From CAVOHU01 sp963843385 (GTDB taxonomy: Bacteria > Acidobacteriota > Vicinamibacteria > Vicinamibacterales > JAKQTR01), in NCBI GenBank assembly GCA_963843385.1, contig CAWJJY010000005.1, forward strand, positions 868,001-932,000: 64,000 nucleotides of DNA, written 5' to 3'. Within the stretch, counting starts at the first letter, position 1, and every line of letters starts with the position of its first letter. The notes under the pieces are model-generated. The model was not told the origin of the DNA. It made no database searches and worked only from the letters and a program-made list of their open reading frames with translations. A program made the position numbers and the translations under genes. This document shows, piece after piece, positions 23,894 through 33,086 of this stretch.

Positions 23894-25582
23894 ATGACCG
23901 CGATGAGGACTCTGGCGATCGTGCTCGCAGCAACCGGAATTCTGGGGCGAGCGGGCCTTGGCGCCGCGCAACCTCCTACCGCCGCACAGTCGCCCCCCGC
24001 TGACCAAACCCTTGCCGCCACGCAATCCACTATGGGTTCGCAACTCGCTGCCGCCTCGCAACCTCCTCTCTCCGTTCAACCGCTTGTCGCTGCGCAACTC
24101 CTGGCCGGCGCGCGACTCCTCGCGAGCGCGCAACTTCCTGGCTCCGCACAACCACCTGCCGCCTCGGCGACCCCGCCGTCGGTAGTGGATGCATCCCCCA
24201 ACGCGTCGGGCACCGCCTTCAAGGCGTCGGGAGCTGCAGAGCCCGATTCCCGCATGAGAACCAAGAGCCTCGTCAACACGCTCGTCCCGGTCCTGGACAT
24301 CGTCGGATTCGATCTCATCCTGAATCGGCTCGACTTCTACTTTGGTGACAGGCCCGTTTACAACGTCTCCTCCTCCTCGATCCAGAAGAACGCCAGAGCG
24401 AAGTGGGTCGTCGACACCGACAAGTTCGAAATCAACCAGATCTACCATCCCTACCAGGGGAACCTGTACTACGGCTTCGCGCGATCCGCCGGTCACGGCT
24501 ACTGGGCAGCGTTGGGCTACACCTTCGGCGGCAGCGTGCTGTGGGAGATTGCTGGCGAGACCGGCCCGCCCTCGATCAACGACCAGATCACGACCGGCAT
24601 CGGCGGGACCTTCCTGGGCGAACCGCTGTTCCGCCTGGCGAGCCTGTTGCTGGAAGGCGGCGATGGATCGCCCGGGTTCTGGCGCAGGCTGGCCGCGACG
24701 GCCGTCTCTCCAGCGACCGGACTCAATCGCCTGGCGTACGGCAACCGCTTCGACACCGTCTACCTGAACCACAACCCGGCCGTCTTCACGCGTCTGCGCC
24801 TGGGCGCGAGCCGCAGCGATCGGGCGTCGCAGTATGGCGTCTCGGAAATCGTCCAACGCAAGGAGGTCATCGCGGACTTTCACCTGACCTACGGGTCTCC
24901 GGGCAGACCCGGGTATGAATACAAGCGCCCGTTCGATTACTTCGATTTCCAGTTCACCGCCGTCAGCTCCAAGGCGTTCGAGAACTTCATGAGCCGCGGC
25001 CTCCTGGTCGGAACCGCCTACGGGAGCGGCGGCGCCTATCAAGGTGTGTGGGGCCTCTACGGCGGATTCGACTACATCTCCCCGCATGTCTTCCGCGTGT
25101 CGAGCACGGCCCTCTCCGTCGGGACGACCGGCCAGTGGCAGCCGGCTGCAGCGGTGACGATCCAGGGAACGCTCCTCGGGGGAGTCGGCTGGGGTGCGGC
25201 GGGCACCACGCGCAGCAGCAGCGCCGAACGCGACTATCACTACGGCCTCACTCCGTCGGGTCTCTTCTCCGTGCGGTTGCTCGTCGGCAGCGTGGCAACC
25301 CTCGACATGACGCTGCGCGGGTTTCGTGTCACCGGCATCGCTTCCACCGAGCGTCACGGATCGGAGCAGATCCTGCGCGGAGACGCCGCGCTGACCGTGC
25401 GCGTCTTCGGCCGCAACACGATAACGCTCAAGTACGTCGCGTCCCGCCGGGACGCACACTATCCAGATGTGGCCGACCGGCATCAGACGATAGGCACCTA
25501 CAGCATCCTCTTCGGCTTCATCAGCGACCGCTCGTTCGGCGCCGTGACCGCTGGAAGAGGAAGCGCGGGCCGCAGCGAATAG
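23894..25582 (+). CDS. DUF3943 domain outer-membrane protein with N-terminal hexapeptide repeats
   Basis: This 562-aa protein has a signal peptide (residues 1-24). Residues 25-90 are eleven tandem six-residue repeats, AQPPTA-AQSPPA-DQTLAA-TQSTMG and so on, built on an x-Q-[PL]-[PL]-x-[AS] theme. The DUF3943 domain follows: HPYQGNLYYGFARSAGHGYW, GGSVLWEIAGETGPPSINDQ, GIGGTFLGEPLFRLASLLL. The C-terminal half is beta-rich and barrel-like. DUF3943 proteins are predicted envelope proteins of unknown role. GGGAGAA lies 5 nt before the ATG. A Crp-like palindrome lies upstream. Confidence 0.8.
   Translation: MTAMRTLAIVLAATGILGRAGLGAAQPPTAAQSPPADQTLAATQSTMGSQLAAASQPPLSVQPLVAAQLLAGARLLASAQLPGSAQPPAASATPPSVVDASPNASGTAFKASGAAEPDSRMRTKSLVNTLVPVLDIVGFDLILNRLDFYFGDRPVYNVSSSSIQKNARAKWVVDTDKFEINQIYHPYQGNLYYGFARSAGHGYWAALGYTFGGSVLWEIAGETGPPSINDQITTGIGGTFLGEPLFRLASLLLEGGDGSPGFWRRLAATAVSPATGLNRLAYGNRFDTVYLNHNPAVFTRLRLGASRSDRASQYGVSEIVQRKEVIADFHLTYGSPGRPGYEYKRPFDYFDFQFTAVSSKAFENFMSRGLLVGTAYGSGGAYQGVWGLYGGFDYISPHVFRVSSTALSVGTTGQWQPAAAVTIQGTLLGGVGWGAAGTTRSSSAERDYHYGLTPSGLFSVRLLVGSVATLDMTLRGFRVTGIASTERHGSEQILRGDAALTVRVFGRNTITLKYVASRRDAHYPDVADRHQTIGTYSILFGFISDRSFGAVTAGRGSAGRSE
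23966..24163 (+). repeat. Eleven tandem 18-bp coding repeats
   Basis: Period 18 bp, 11 diverged units, in frame with the DUF3943 gene. The most constant part of each unit is the CAA (Gln) codon at codon 2, followed by CCT or CTC-type Pro/Leu codons. Confidence 0.8.
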
Positions 25583-25650
25583 GCCCGAAGCGGCGGGGCA
25601 TGGAATTTGCACTGAATTCATCGGCTTTTCATACGCCAAGGGGACCAACC

Positions 25651-26454
25651 ATGAAGAACATCCTGCTGACCTTCGCTTTGGCGGCCGCGATAGTCGGAAC
25701 CGGCTGCGCCAGGCGTGCTGACGTGGAGAAAGTTCCGGTCGGCACGAAGGTAGAAGTTACCCGGCAGGACGGCGGCGTGCTGCGCGGCACGCTCACCGCC
25801 CGTGACGACAAGACCGTGAATCTCCAGGTGGGATCGGCCTCCCGAACGGTCGCCCGCGATCAGATCGCCGAGGTGCAGGTTCTGGACGGCACTCCAGCCG
25901 CGCTCCCGGCGCTGGCGAAGTTCCGCGAGTACACCCTCCCGCAGGGCACGAAACTCGCCGCCCGGTTGTCATCGCCGGTCGGTTCGGACTCCAGTCGCGT
26001 TGGAGATCCGATCGAGGCGACCCTCACCGAGGCCATTGTCGTCGACAGCACGGAGGTCCTTCCCGCAGGCACGGTCGTCAGCGGCGAGGTCGAGGCCGTC
26101 CGCTCGTCCGGCGGCGGCAAGACCCGAGCCAGCGTGTCACTCGTGTTTCGATCAGCCGCGATCGCAGGAAGCGATGAGCGGTACCCCATCGCGGCGCGGG
26201 TCGGCCTGGTGGCGGCCGAAAAGAAGAGCAACGACGTCGCCAAGATCGCCATCCCGGCGGCCGGCGGCGCGATTCTTGGCGGGCTGCTCGGCGGCGGCAA
26301 GGGCGCGGTGATCGGGGGCGTGATCGGCGCTGGCGCCGGAACCGCCGTGGTCCTGACGACGCATGGGCCGGAGATCCGCCTCGCGCGCGGCACGCTGCTC
26401 TCGCTGCCGCTCGAGCGAGCGGTTGACGTGCGGGTGCCGATCAACAAGTCGTAG
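25651..26454 (+). CDS. Glycine-zipper lipoprotein-like protein
   Basis: This 267-aa protein starts MKNILLTFALAAAIVGTGC, a signal peptide with Cys19; the lipobox (GTGC) is weak but a lipoprotein is plausible. An N-terminal Sm-like segment (GTKVEVTRQDGGVLRGTLTA; VARDQIAEVQVLDG) is followed by a beta domain and a glycine zipper (GGAILGGLLGGGKGAVIGGV), ending ARGTLLSLPLERAVDVRVPI. It is related to the larger protein at 15544-16737. No operator-like palindrome was found upstream. An envelope role is likely but the function is unknown. Confidence 0.7.
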   Translation: MKNILLTFALAAAIVGTGCARRADVEKVPVGTKVEVTRQDGGVLRGTLTARDDKTVNLQVGSASRTVARDQIAEVQVLDGTPAALPALAKFREYTLPQGTKLAARLSSPVGSDSSRVGDPIEATLTEAIVVDSTEVLPAGTVVSGEVEAVRSSGGGKTRASVSLVFRSAAIAGSDERYPIAARVGLVAAEKKSNDVAKIAIPAAGGAILGGLLGGGKGAVIGGVIGAGAGTAVVLTTHGPEIRLARGTLLSLPLERAVDVRVPINKS

Positions 26455-26502
26455 GGGTCGCGCAAGGCTACACGACGAGGGTGATGCCCCCCTGCGCTCT
26501 GG

Positions 26503-26619
26503 TCGCGGGGGCGGAATGGCAGTCCGCGCGCCTTCACCGTCTACGGTCGAATTCCCGCGCACCAGAACGTCCCGGCCGGCAACTACACCGACACCATCGT
26601 CGCAACGGTCTTCTTCTAG
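26503..26619 (+). pseudogene. 3' remnant of a spore coat U (SCPU/Csu pilin) domain gene
   Basis: A short plus-strand frame ending at TAG 26617-26619 encodes RNGSPRAFTVYGRIPAHQN followed by VPAGNYTDTIVATVFF. The VYGRIPA.QNVPAGNYTDT...VTF pattern is the well-known C-terminus of SCPU domains (CsuA/B-type chaperone-usher pilins). No start codon, signal peptide or N-terminal half is present upstream, where the glycine-zipper gene ends. It therefore looks like the tail of a deleted pilin gene. It lies inside the otherwise gene-free stretch 26455-26784. Confidence 0.6.
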
Positions 26620-26784
26620 GACTGCGGGCGGACTGCTCGCCGCATCATGTGAAGAAGAACCCGACGCGCTTTCCGCCGGGCGCAGGCAGCGCCGCGTGAT
26701 ATCCTGCGCCGGTTCGAAAGAGTCCGTCACCGGAGCCGCGACCCGCCCGTTCGCCCCGGCGGTAGAACCATGTGGAGCACACCG

Positions 26785-29688
26785 ATGATCTCTTCCAGCC
26801 GCGCTCGTCATTTCGTGTTCATCGTCGTCCTGGCCCTCACGCTGACGCCGCTGCTGATGCGCGCGCAGTCGACCTCGCCAAAGCCCATCACGCTCGATGA
26901 CTACGCGAAGATCAAGCGCATCTCAGGCGCTGCGATCTCGACCGACGGCAAGTGGATGCTCTACACGGTGACACCCAATGATGGCGACGCCACGCTGGCC
27001 GTGAAGGCGCTCGACGGCGACAAGGTTTACGAGGTGCCGCGCGGAACGGGCGCGTCGTTCTCGGACAACTCGCACTGGGTCGGGTACTTCATCGCGCCGC
27101 CGGCGGTGACTGGACGCGGCGGCCGTGGCGGGAGCGGGCGTGGTGGCGGGCAACCGGCTCAGGGCGCGGCCCCGGGCGCCGAACCTGCGCCGGCGCGCGC
27201 CTTCGAAGTGCTCGATCTGTCGACCGGGAGCAAGACTCCGTACCCTTCGGTGGGCAGCTTCGCCTTCTCGCCCGACGGCGAGTGGCTGCTGCTGCGGCCG
27301 CAAGCCGCCGGCACCCCGCCAGCTGCTGATGCCGCCGGAGGTCGCGGCGGCCGCGGAGGCGCAGCCGCCGTCGCGGCGGTCGACAGCAACGCGCCGGGCA
27401 CGGACTTGCTGATGCGGCACCTGTCATCCGGCAACCAGCGGTACGTCGGCAACGTCGGCCTGTACGCGTTCGATGAGGCGGGCAAGCAGATGGCCTACAC
27501 CGTGCGCGGCCAGCAGCGGCTTGGCAACGGCGTGTACGTGATGACGCTCGCGAGCGGCGACCAGCGGATGCTCGACGCGGCGGCAGCCGACTACGACCAG
27601 CTCGTGTGGAGCGCCGAAGGCGCGAGCCTCGCCGTGCTGCGCGGGGACAAGGCCAAGGGCAAGCTTCAGCGTGAGAACGCGCTGCTGCTGTGGAGAAATG
27701 TCGGAACGCCACAGACGCAGGCCACAACGTTCGACCCGGCCAAGGGCGGGTCGCTGCCCTCGGGCATGGTGATCAGCGAATTCACCGCGCCAAGATGGAG
27801 CACCGACTTCGCGCGGGTCCTCGTGGGATTGAAAGAACAGGACGCCGAGAAGCCCACATCGACAGAGCCGCAGCCCAACGTCGACGTGTGGCACTGGAAG
27901 GACGACGAACCGCAGTCCGTGCAGATCGTGCAGCTGAACCAGGAACGACGATCGACGAAGGCGGCAATCGTTGAGGTGGCGTCGGGTTCGCTCCGCCAGA
28001 TCGCAGATGACGACATGAGGACGATCACCGCCACTGACGATCTTCAGTGGGCGATCGGCCGACTCGATACGCCTTACCGGGGACAGGTCGAGTGGGGCGC
28101 AACCAGGAGCGACATCTACCGCGTGAACCTCACGACCGGCGCCCGCACGCTCATCGAGCCGGGACTGTCGCGAACGATGGGACTGTCGCCGGACGGGAAG
28201 TGGTTCCTGTATCTGAAGGGGGGCCGCGTCTACTCGTACGAGATGTCGACGGGGAAGAAGACGGCCATCGATGGCGGCAAGAGTTTCGTGAACGCGGAAG
28301 ACGACCACGACTACGAGAAACCCGTGTACGGCGTCGCAGGCTTCACCTCGGACGGCAAGTCGGCGTTGCTGTATGACCGTTACGACGTCTGGGCGCTGCC
28401 GCTCGGGGGCGGGCCCATCACGAACATCACCAAGGGGGAAGGCGCGAAGCAGGAGGTGCGGTACCGCGTCACGCAGTTCGGGCGTGCCGGCGGCGGCCGG
28501 GGCGGTGGCGGCGGCCGGGGCGGTGGCGCCGCTGCGGAGCCGATCGATCTCGGCAAGCCCGTGCTGCTCTCAGCCTTCGGCGAGTGGACGAAGAAGTCGG
28601 GCTACTCGGAGGTCGCGCCCGGACAGCCGCCGGCTCCGCTTGCGTGGGCGGACAAGTCCATCGGCGCCCCGATGGCGGCGAAGAACGCCGACCGGGTCAT
28701 CTTCGTCGAGCAGACCTTCAACGAGTACCCGAATTACTGGGTCGCGGACAAGCGATTCACGGCGCCGCGGCAGGTCACCGATGTCGAGCCCGACCTGTTC
28801 AAGCAGTTTGCCTGGGGTTCGAAGAAGCTCGTCGACTACAAGAACAGCAAGGGCCAGCGGTTGCAGGGCACACTGACGCTGCCGGCCGGGTACGAACCCG
28901 GCAAGAAGTATCCGATGATCGTGTACTTCTACGAGCTGATGTCCGACACGCACCACAACTTCTCGTTTCCGGTCTACGACGACCGCCCCCACATGTCGAC
29001 CTACGCGAGCAACGGGTACCTCGTGCTTCAGCCTGACGTCAGGTACGAAATCGGCAAGCCCGGGACCTCGGCGCTCGATTGCGTCACCAGCGCCGTGAAG
29101 AAGGTGATCGAGCTGGGCTACGCGGACCCGGCGCACATCGGCCTGCAGGGCCACAGCTGGGGCGGCTACCAGTCGTCCTTCATCGTGACGCAGACCGACA
29201 TCTTCGCGGCGGTCGTGACCGGAGCGCCGCCGACCGACCTGACGAGCTTCTACGGCACCCTCTACCGATCGAGCGGCAACATCCAGCAGGGCATCACCGA
29301 GGTCGGGCAGGTGCGAATGGGTGCGAACACCACGCCGTGGTCTGCGCATCTTCTGTACGAGAGCCAGTCTCCCGTGCACAACGCGCCGAAGATCAAGACG
29401 CCGTTCATGATCCTGCAGGGCACAGCAGACGGTTCGGTCGATTGGGGACAGGGCCTCGAGTTCTATGCCGCGGCGCGGCGCCTGGGCAAACAGGTCATTC
29501 TGCTCTCGTATCCGGACGAGGCCCATCACCTCGGCAGGAAGGAAAACCAGAAGGACTTCCAGGTTCGAATGCGGCAGTTCTTCGACCACTATCTCAAGGG
29601 AACGCCCGCGCCGTTGTGGATGACCGACGGTGTTCCGCAGGTGAAGAAGGGCCTGGATCCGACGATGCTCGCGCCGGGCAAGAAGTGA
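26785..29688 (+). CDS. Secreted S9-family prolyl oligopeptidase-type serine peptidase
   Basis: This protein of about 967 aa has a signal peptide (ISSSRARHFVFIVVLALTL...). The first 650 residues form a beta-propeller-like region with TolB/WD-type repeats (FSPDGEWLLLRP, LSPDGKWFLYL) interrupted by glycine/arginine-rich loops (GRGGRGGSGRGGG). The C-terminal alpha/beta hydrolase has GLQGHSWGGYQSSF (catalytic Ser), an Asp in GTADGSVDWGQ and His in PDEAHHLGRKE. It resembles dipeptidyl peptidase IV/acylaminoacyl peptidases. I prefer ATG 26785, which has GGAG 7 nt upstream, over ATG 26770. Expected role: peptide degradation in the periplasm or outside the cell. Confidence 0.85.
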   Translation: MISSSRARHFVFIVVLALTLTPLLMRAQSTSPKPITLDDYAKIKRISGAAISTDGKWMLYTVTPNDGDATLAVKALDGDKVYEVPRGTGASFSDNSHWVGYFIAPPAVTGRGGRGGSGRGGGQPAQGAAPGAEPAPARAFEVLDLSTGSKTPYPSVGSFAFSPDGEWLLLRPQAAGTPPAADAAGGRGGRGGAAAVAAVDSNAPGTDLLMRHLSSGNQRYVGNVGLYAFDEAGKQMAYTVRGQQRLGNGVYVMTLASGDQRMLDAAAADYDQLVWSAEGASLAVLRGDKAKGKLQRENALLLWRNVGTPQTQATTFDPAKGGSLPSGMVISEFTAPRWSTDFARVLVGLKEQDAEKPTSTEPQPNVDVWHWKDDEPQSVQIVQLNQERRSTKAAIVEVASGSLRQIADDDMRTITATDDLQWAIGRLDTPYRGQVEWGATRSDIYRVNLTTGARTLIEPGLSRTMGLSPDGKWFLYLKGGRVYSYEMSTGKKTAIDGGKSFVNAEDDHDYEKPVYGVAGFTSDGKSALLYDRYDVWALPLGGGPITNITKGEGAKQEVRYRVTQFGRAGGGRGGGGGRGGGAAAEPIDLGKPVLLSAFGEWTKKSGYSEVAPGQPPAPLAWADKSIGAPMAAKNADRVIFVEQTFNEYPNYWVADKRFTAPRQVTDVEPDLFKQFAWGSKKLVDYKNSKGQRLQGTLTLPAGYEPGKKYPMIVYFYELMSDTHHNFSFPVYDDRPHMSTYASNGYLVLQPDVRYEIGKPGTSALDCVTSAVKKVIELGYADPAHIGLQGHSWGGYQSSFIVTQTDIFAAVVTGAPPTDLTSFYGTLYRSSGNIQQGITEVGQVRMGANTTPWSAHLLYESQSPVHNAPKIKTPFMILQGTADGSVDWGQGLEFYAAARRLGKQVILLSYPDEAHHLGRKENQKDFQVRMRQFFDHYLKGTPAPLWMTDGVPQVKKGLDPTMLAPGKK

Positions 29689-29721
29689 CGCACAGCCCGG
29701 GCCCGCCTCTCGCCGCGTGAC

Positions 29722-30195
29722 TCAGGGTTCCGGCGATCGGGACGCCTGCGCCATCAGCCGCTCCAGCTGGATCCGGTGCCTCATCGGGTGCACCACGGCG
29801 TGCTCGAGCATCTGCTCGACGTTGTAGTCCTGGCCCCAGCGGGACTTGTAGACCTCCGGCGCCAGCTCCGCGTCCTCGAGCAACGCCAGATGCCGGCGCC
29901 AGGCCACGAGGACGGCGTCGACGAAGGCGCGCCCCTTGTGCGCGATGCTCACGTGATCGGTGTCCAAATCGACATCGGTCACGGGACGCTTCACGCAGTC
30001 ACCAATCCAGGTCAGGTAGTTGCGCGCCGCCCGGAACGCGTGGCCACCGAGGTGGTCGATCGATTGGTAATTCGGGTCGCTGGTCTCCGGCAGCTGCCCG
30101 CCGAACGCGCGGAATTTCTCCCAGGTTTCGTAGAACCGATTGAGCTCGATCTCGTGAAGCTCGACGCAGCTTCGGACGGCGTTGCTCTTGAACAT
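29722..30195 (-). CDS. DinB-like four-helix-bundle protein
   Basis: This 157-aa protein has predicted metal-binding histidines in IDHLGGHAFRAARNYL and MLEHAVVHPMRHRIQLERLM, which match the spacing of the DinB/YfiT fold. The family includes mycothiol- or bacillithiol-dependent transferases, but this one could have another substrate. GGAGGAG lies before the ATG at 30195. It is convergent with the S9 peptidase gene (33 bp apart). Confidence 0.75.
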   Translation of the reverse strand: MFKSNAVRSCVELHEIELNRFYETWEKFRAFGGQLPETSDPNYQSIDHLGGHAFRAARNYLTWIGDCVKRPVTDVDLDTDHVSIAHKGRAFVDAVLVAWRRHLALLEDAELAPEVYKSRWGQDYNVEQMLEHAVVHPMRHRIQLERLMAQASRSPEP

Positions 30196-30254
30196 GGGCT
30201 TCTCCTCCGGTCTATGGCCTCACGAGCCCATGATAGGCCCTCACGCCGGAAGGA

Positions 30255-30705
30255 TTCCAGGCGGCGCGGCGCCCGAGCACGTTCGCGGCGAGCCGGTCCC
30301 GACATCGGCTGACGTCTACGGCCTTGGCGCACTGCTCTACGAAATGCTGTCTGGACGCTGGGCGATCGTGGTGCCGAGCGCCTCGCCCTCCGACATCGAG
30401 AGAGCCGTCTGCGAGGCTGAACCGGCGCCGCCCAGTACGGTGGTCAGCCAAACGATCGCGCTGTCCTTGCGCGGAAACCTCGACACGGTTGCGCTGACGG
30501 CCATCGCAAAGCTACTCGAGCGGCGCGATGTGTCTGTCGACGCGCTCTCCGGCAACATCCGTCGGTTTTTCGCGGGACTACGGATCGCCATGCGAACCGA
30601 CACCCTGCGTTATCGCGCCAGCACGTTCGCGCGCCGTCATCGCGTGAAGCGTGTGGCCGCCGCGTTGGTGCTCTCCGCCATCGTCTTGGCCGAGCGCGGA
30701 CAGTC
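30255..30705 (+). pseudogene. C-terminal remnant of a PknB-type Ser/Thr protein kinase
   Basis: A plus-strand frame reads GGAAPEHVRGEPVPTSADVY then GLGALLYEMLSGRW, matching the APE and DVYxLGxLLYEMLTG segments of the kinase C-lobe (subdomains VIII-IX). It continues with DIERAVCEAEPAPPSTVV, GNLDTVALTAIAKLLERRD, DALSGNIRRFFAGL and a juxtamembrane RYRASTFARRHRVKRVAAAL. The N-lobe, the VAxK lysine and the HRD loop are absent: the upstream sequence belongs to the DinB gene promoter. No start or periplasmic tail is in frame. It is therefore a truncated fossil of a kinase-TPR/sensor protein typical of Acidobacteriota. Confidence 0.6.
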
Positions 30706-30759
30706 AGGCCTCACCAGAAGCCGGGCTCAACGGTCGAGATGGATGCCGGAGCCTGGCAG

Positions 30760-30905
30760 AGACGACGCCGCTGCCGTGACATGCTCGCCGGCAGCATCCT
30801 CCGGAAAGTGCGTGTTCATGCACTCGGGGCAGATGCCGTGCGAAAACACGGCGTGTGAGTGGGCCGTGACGTAGGTCTCCACCTGCTGCCAGTACCCGAT
30901 GCGCC
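30760..30905 (-). pseudogene. Remnant of the C-terminal Cys motif of a sensor/response protein
   Basis: The minus-strand frame reads RRIGYWQQVETYVTAHSHAV then FSHGICPECMNTHFP. This matches a common C-terminal module of PAS/GGDEF or receiver proteins (C..C.RIRD..GYW..VE.YI..HS.A.FSHGICPEC). The first Cys pair and all N-terminal domains are missing, so this is a fragment. It lies next to the kinase remnant, making 30.2-30.9 kb a zone of decayed signalling genes. Confidence 0.45.
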
Positions 30906-30964
30906 GCGGTTGACGGCTTCCCGGACAATCGGCGCCGTTTGACTGTGGATCGAGCGGCCCGAGC

Positions 30965-32326
30965 TTAGAAACCGCCAGAACCTCGGCCTGCACCCGTGGG
31001 CTCTCCGCGACCCGGCTGCCGAAACACCAACTGTTCGAGAATGATCACGTAGATCAGCCCGGCCACCACCGGATTGCGCAGGATCTGCGCCAGCAGACTG
31101 GGAACCCGGGCATAGAAGTCCGCGGGCAGGGACGTCTCGCCGAGAGCGATGAAGGTGGCCGCGCTGGCGATGAACAGCCGGCGCATGTTGAAGGAGGGCG
31201 TCCCCGCACCCCACATCTGCGCGGCGACTCCGATCTGCGGTGCGGCGATGCCAAGGAGCACGGCCCCAGCCACCGGCCGAGGGACGCCGGCCAGCAGCGC
31301 CACACCGGGGCCGAAGAAACTGAGGCCGATGAGCACCGCGCCTCCGAGCGCCACGGCGTAGCGCGTGGCCACGCGCGTCAGGCTGACGACACCGAGGCTG
31401 ACCGCGTACGGCACCAGGGGCGTCGCCCCCAGCATCGCCGGGAGTACGCCCTCGACGCCGGCATTGACCAGGATGGTCCGGCGCGCGGCAGAGTTCGTGA
31501 CGCGACGTCCGACGAGATCGGCTGCTGCCTGTACGTTGCCGGCTGTCACTCCTGCATTCGCCAGCTGGGCGATGATCATCGTCAGCAGCACGGCGCCGGC
31601 CGGCCAGGCGGGTGCATAGAACCGGGGCGCGACGATGAGCTGCGGCGAGTGCACCGCACCGAGGTCGAGCAGCCCGATCGCCGCCAGGATCGAGTACCCT
31701 GCGACCACCGCAATCAGCACCCCCAGAGAGGAGACCGGCGGGCGGGCATAGAGGCTGATCGCGCCGATGCTCAGGCCCAGCACCAGCGCGAGGCCGAATC
31801 CGAGGGGCCCGTCGTGCGCCGCCAGTTCCATCCCCATCTGTGCGGTGACCAGGCCGAAGAGCATCACGAGGACCCCGACGGCCAGCGGCGTCAGCACCCG
31901 CCGCAACACACGGACCAGGCCCAGCGGGGCCAGCACGGCCACCACGATGGACCCGACAATCACACCGCCGAACACTTGCGGCAGCGGTGCGCCGGCGCCA
32001 ACGGCGGCGACCATGGCCAGGCCGGGAAGGAGACTGGGACCGGATAGCACAGCGAGGCGATGTCCCCAGAGGGCGTGCACCAGCGACGCCACACCAATGG
32101 TGAGCAACGAGGCGGATGTGAACGATGAGAGGTCCCCGGCGGTGAGGTTCAGGTGAAGTCCGACAACGCCCAGCCCGAGGATGACCGGGTAGGTGGAGGT
32201 CGACACCCACTGCAGCCCATACAGGCTCAGCACGGGCGCCGGCGGGCGATCGTCCGGACCGTAACGCAGGGCGGGCGAAGCGGTTTCAGGGCGGTCGGCG
32301 GGGGCCGGCATGTCGGCGTTTTCCAC
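30965..32326 (-). CDS. NCS2-family nucleobase:cation symporter
   Basis: This protein of about 453 aa has 12-14 hydrophobic helices. It follows the xanthine/uracil permease plan: PVLSLYGLQWVSTSTYPVIL near the start, the amphipathic stretch GPSLLPGLAMVAAVGAGAPL, and AQLANAGVTAGNVQ in the substrate-binding half. It should take up purines or pyrimidines across the inner membrane; the exact substrate cannot be read. The start codon may be GTG 32326 or ATG 32311. The 205-bp upstream gap shows nothing recognisable. Confidence 0.78.
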   Translation of the reverse strand: MENADMPAPADRPETASPALRYGPDDRPPAPVLSLYGLQWVSTSTYPVILGLGVVGLHLNLTAGDLSSFTSASLLTIGVASLVHALWGHRLAVLSGPSLLPGLAMVAAVGAGAPLPQVFGGVIVGSIVVAVLAPLGLVRVLRRVLTPLAVGVLVMLFGLVTAQMGMELAAHDGPLGFGLALVLGLSIGAISLYARPPVSSLGVLIAVVAGYSILAAIGLLDLGAVHSPQLIVAPRFYAPAWPAGAVLLTMIIAQLANAGVTAGNVQAAADLVGRRVTNSAARRTILVNAGVEGVLPAMLGATPLVPYAVSLGVVSLTRVATRYAVALGGAVLIGLSFFGPGVALLAGVPRPVAGAVLLGIAAPQIGVAAQMWGAGTPSFNMRRLFIASAATFIALGETSLPADFYARVPSLLAQILRNPVVAGLIYVIILEQLVFRQPGRGEPTGAGRGSGGF

Positions 32327-32531
32327 GACTGGTCGAAGCGTATCACGTCCTCGGAAGGCCGCTCAGGGCCGGTGCCGGCCGCTCCTGGTGCCTGGGGCCG
32401 CTCCTTTGGGCGCGCGAATCGCGATCCGCGAGAGCATCTCCGGATCGAGAAGGGCTTCGTCACGCGCACCTCGCGCCGACACGATGCGGAACGACCGGCG
32501 CACGCGCGCCAGTACCCTGCCGGAGACGCCG

Positions 32532-33086
32532 CTACTTCACCTTCAAAAGCTGGTCGATCAAAGGGTCAAGCCACGCGCGCACGGTTTCCTTGGTTCCACA
32601 GACGCGGTTGACATAGCCTCGCAGCAACATCCCCGAGCCTGCGCCGGCCCAGGCCCCGGAAACCGTCACCAGGTCCGGCGCGTTTCCCGATCCCACCCAT
32701 GGTATCGTCGCCTTCCGCCACGTGAGAACGCCTCCTCGGTAGCGTTCCTTGCCCATGGGTTCGTCGCGTGTGACGCCCATCCTGCTCGCAGGATCTTCGG
32801 GCGAGGCTGCCATCATTTCGATCGACCTCGAGGCCATCGGGTTCGGCTGCCAGCCGCCGCCAACCAGCACCTCGGGGTTCATGTGGGCCTTGGGGCAGCT
32901 GTCGTTCGGCTTGGAGCCCTCAAACGTGTACCCCTGGCCAAAGTTCTTGTCGGCGGTGATCTTGAAGCCCGCCGGCACGAGCTGCGCCGCTGTCGGACGT
33001 TGCGCGTAGAGCATCAGGCCCGACCCGAAGAACGCCATCAGCACCACCGCACACGCACCCACCCCGGTGATCGTCCTCGTGTTCAT
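32532..33086 (-). CDS. Secreted protein (184 aa), unknown
   Basis: The ATG at 33086 has GGAG 7-10 nt upstream and gives a signal peptide (TRTITGVGACAVVLMAFFGS). The mature part has a conserved look (QGYTFEGSKPNDSCPKAHMN; PEVLVGGGWQPNPMASRSIE; WRKATIPWVGSG) with three cysteines, but no named family is recognised. It is likely periplasmic. An earlier ATG at 33134 would add non-secretory residues and is rejected. Confidence 0.6.
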   Translation of the reverse strand: MNTRTITGVGACAVVLMAFFGSGLMLYAQRPTAAQLVPAGFKITADKNFGQGYTFEGSKPNDSCPKAHMNPEVLVGGGWQPNPMASRSIEMMAASPEDPASRMGVTRDEPMGKERYRGGVLTWRKATIPWVGSGNAPDLVTVSGAWAGAGSGMLLRGYVNRVCGTKETVRAWLDPLIDQLLKVK

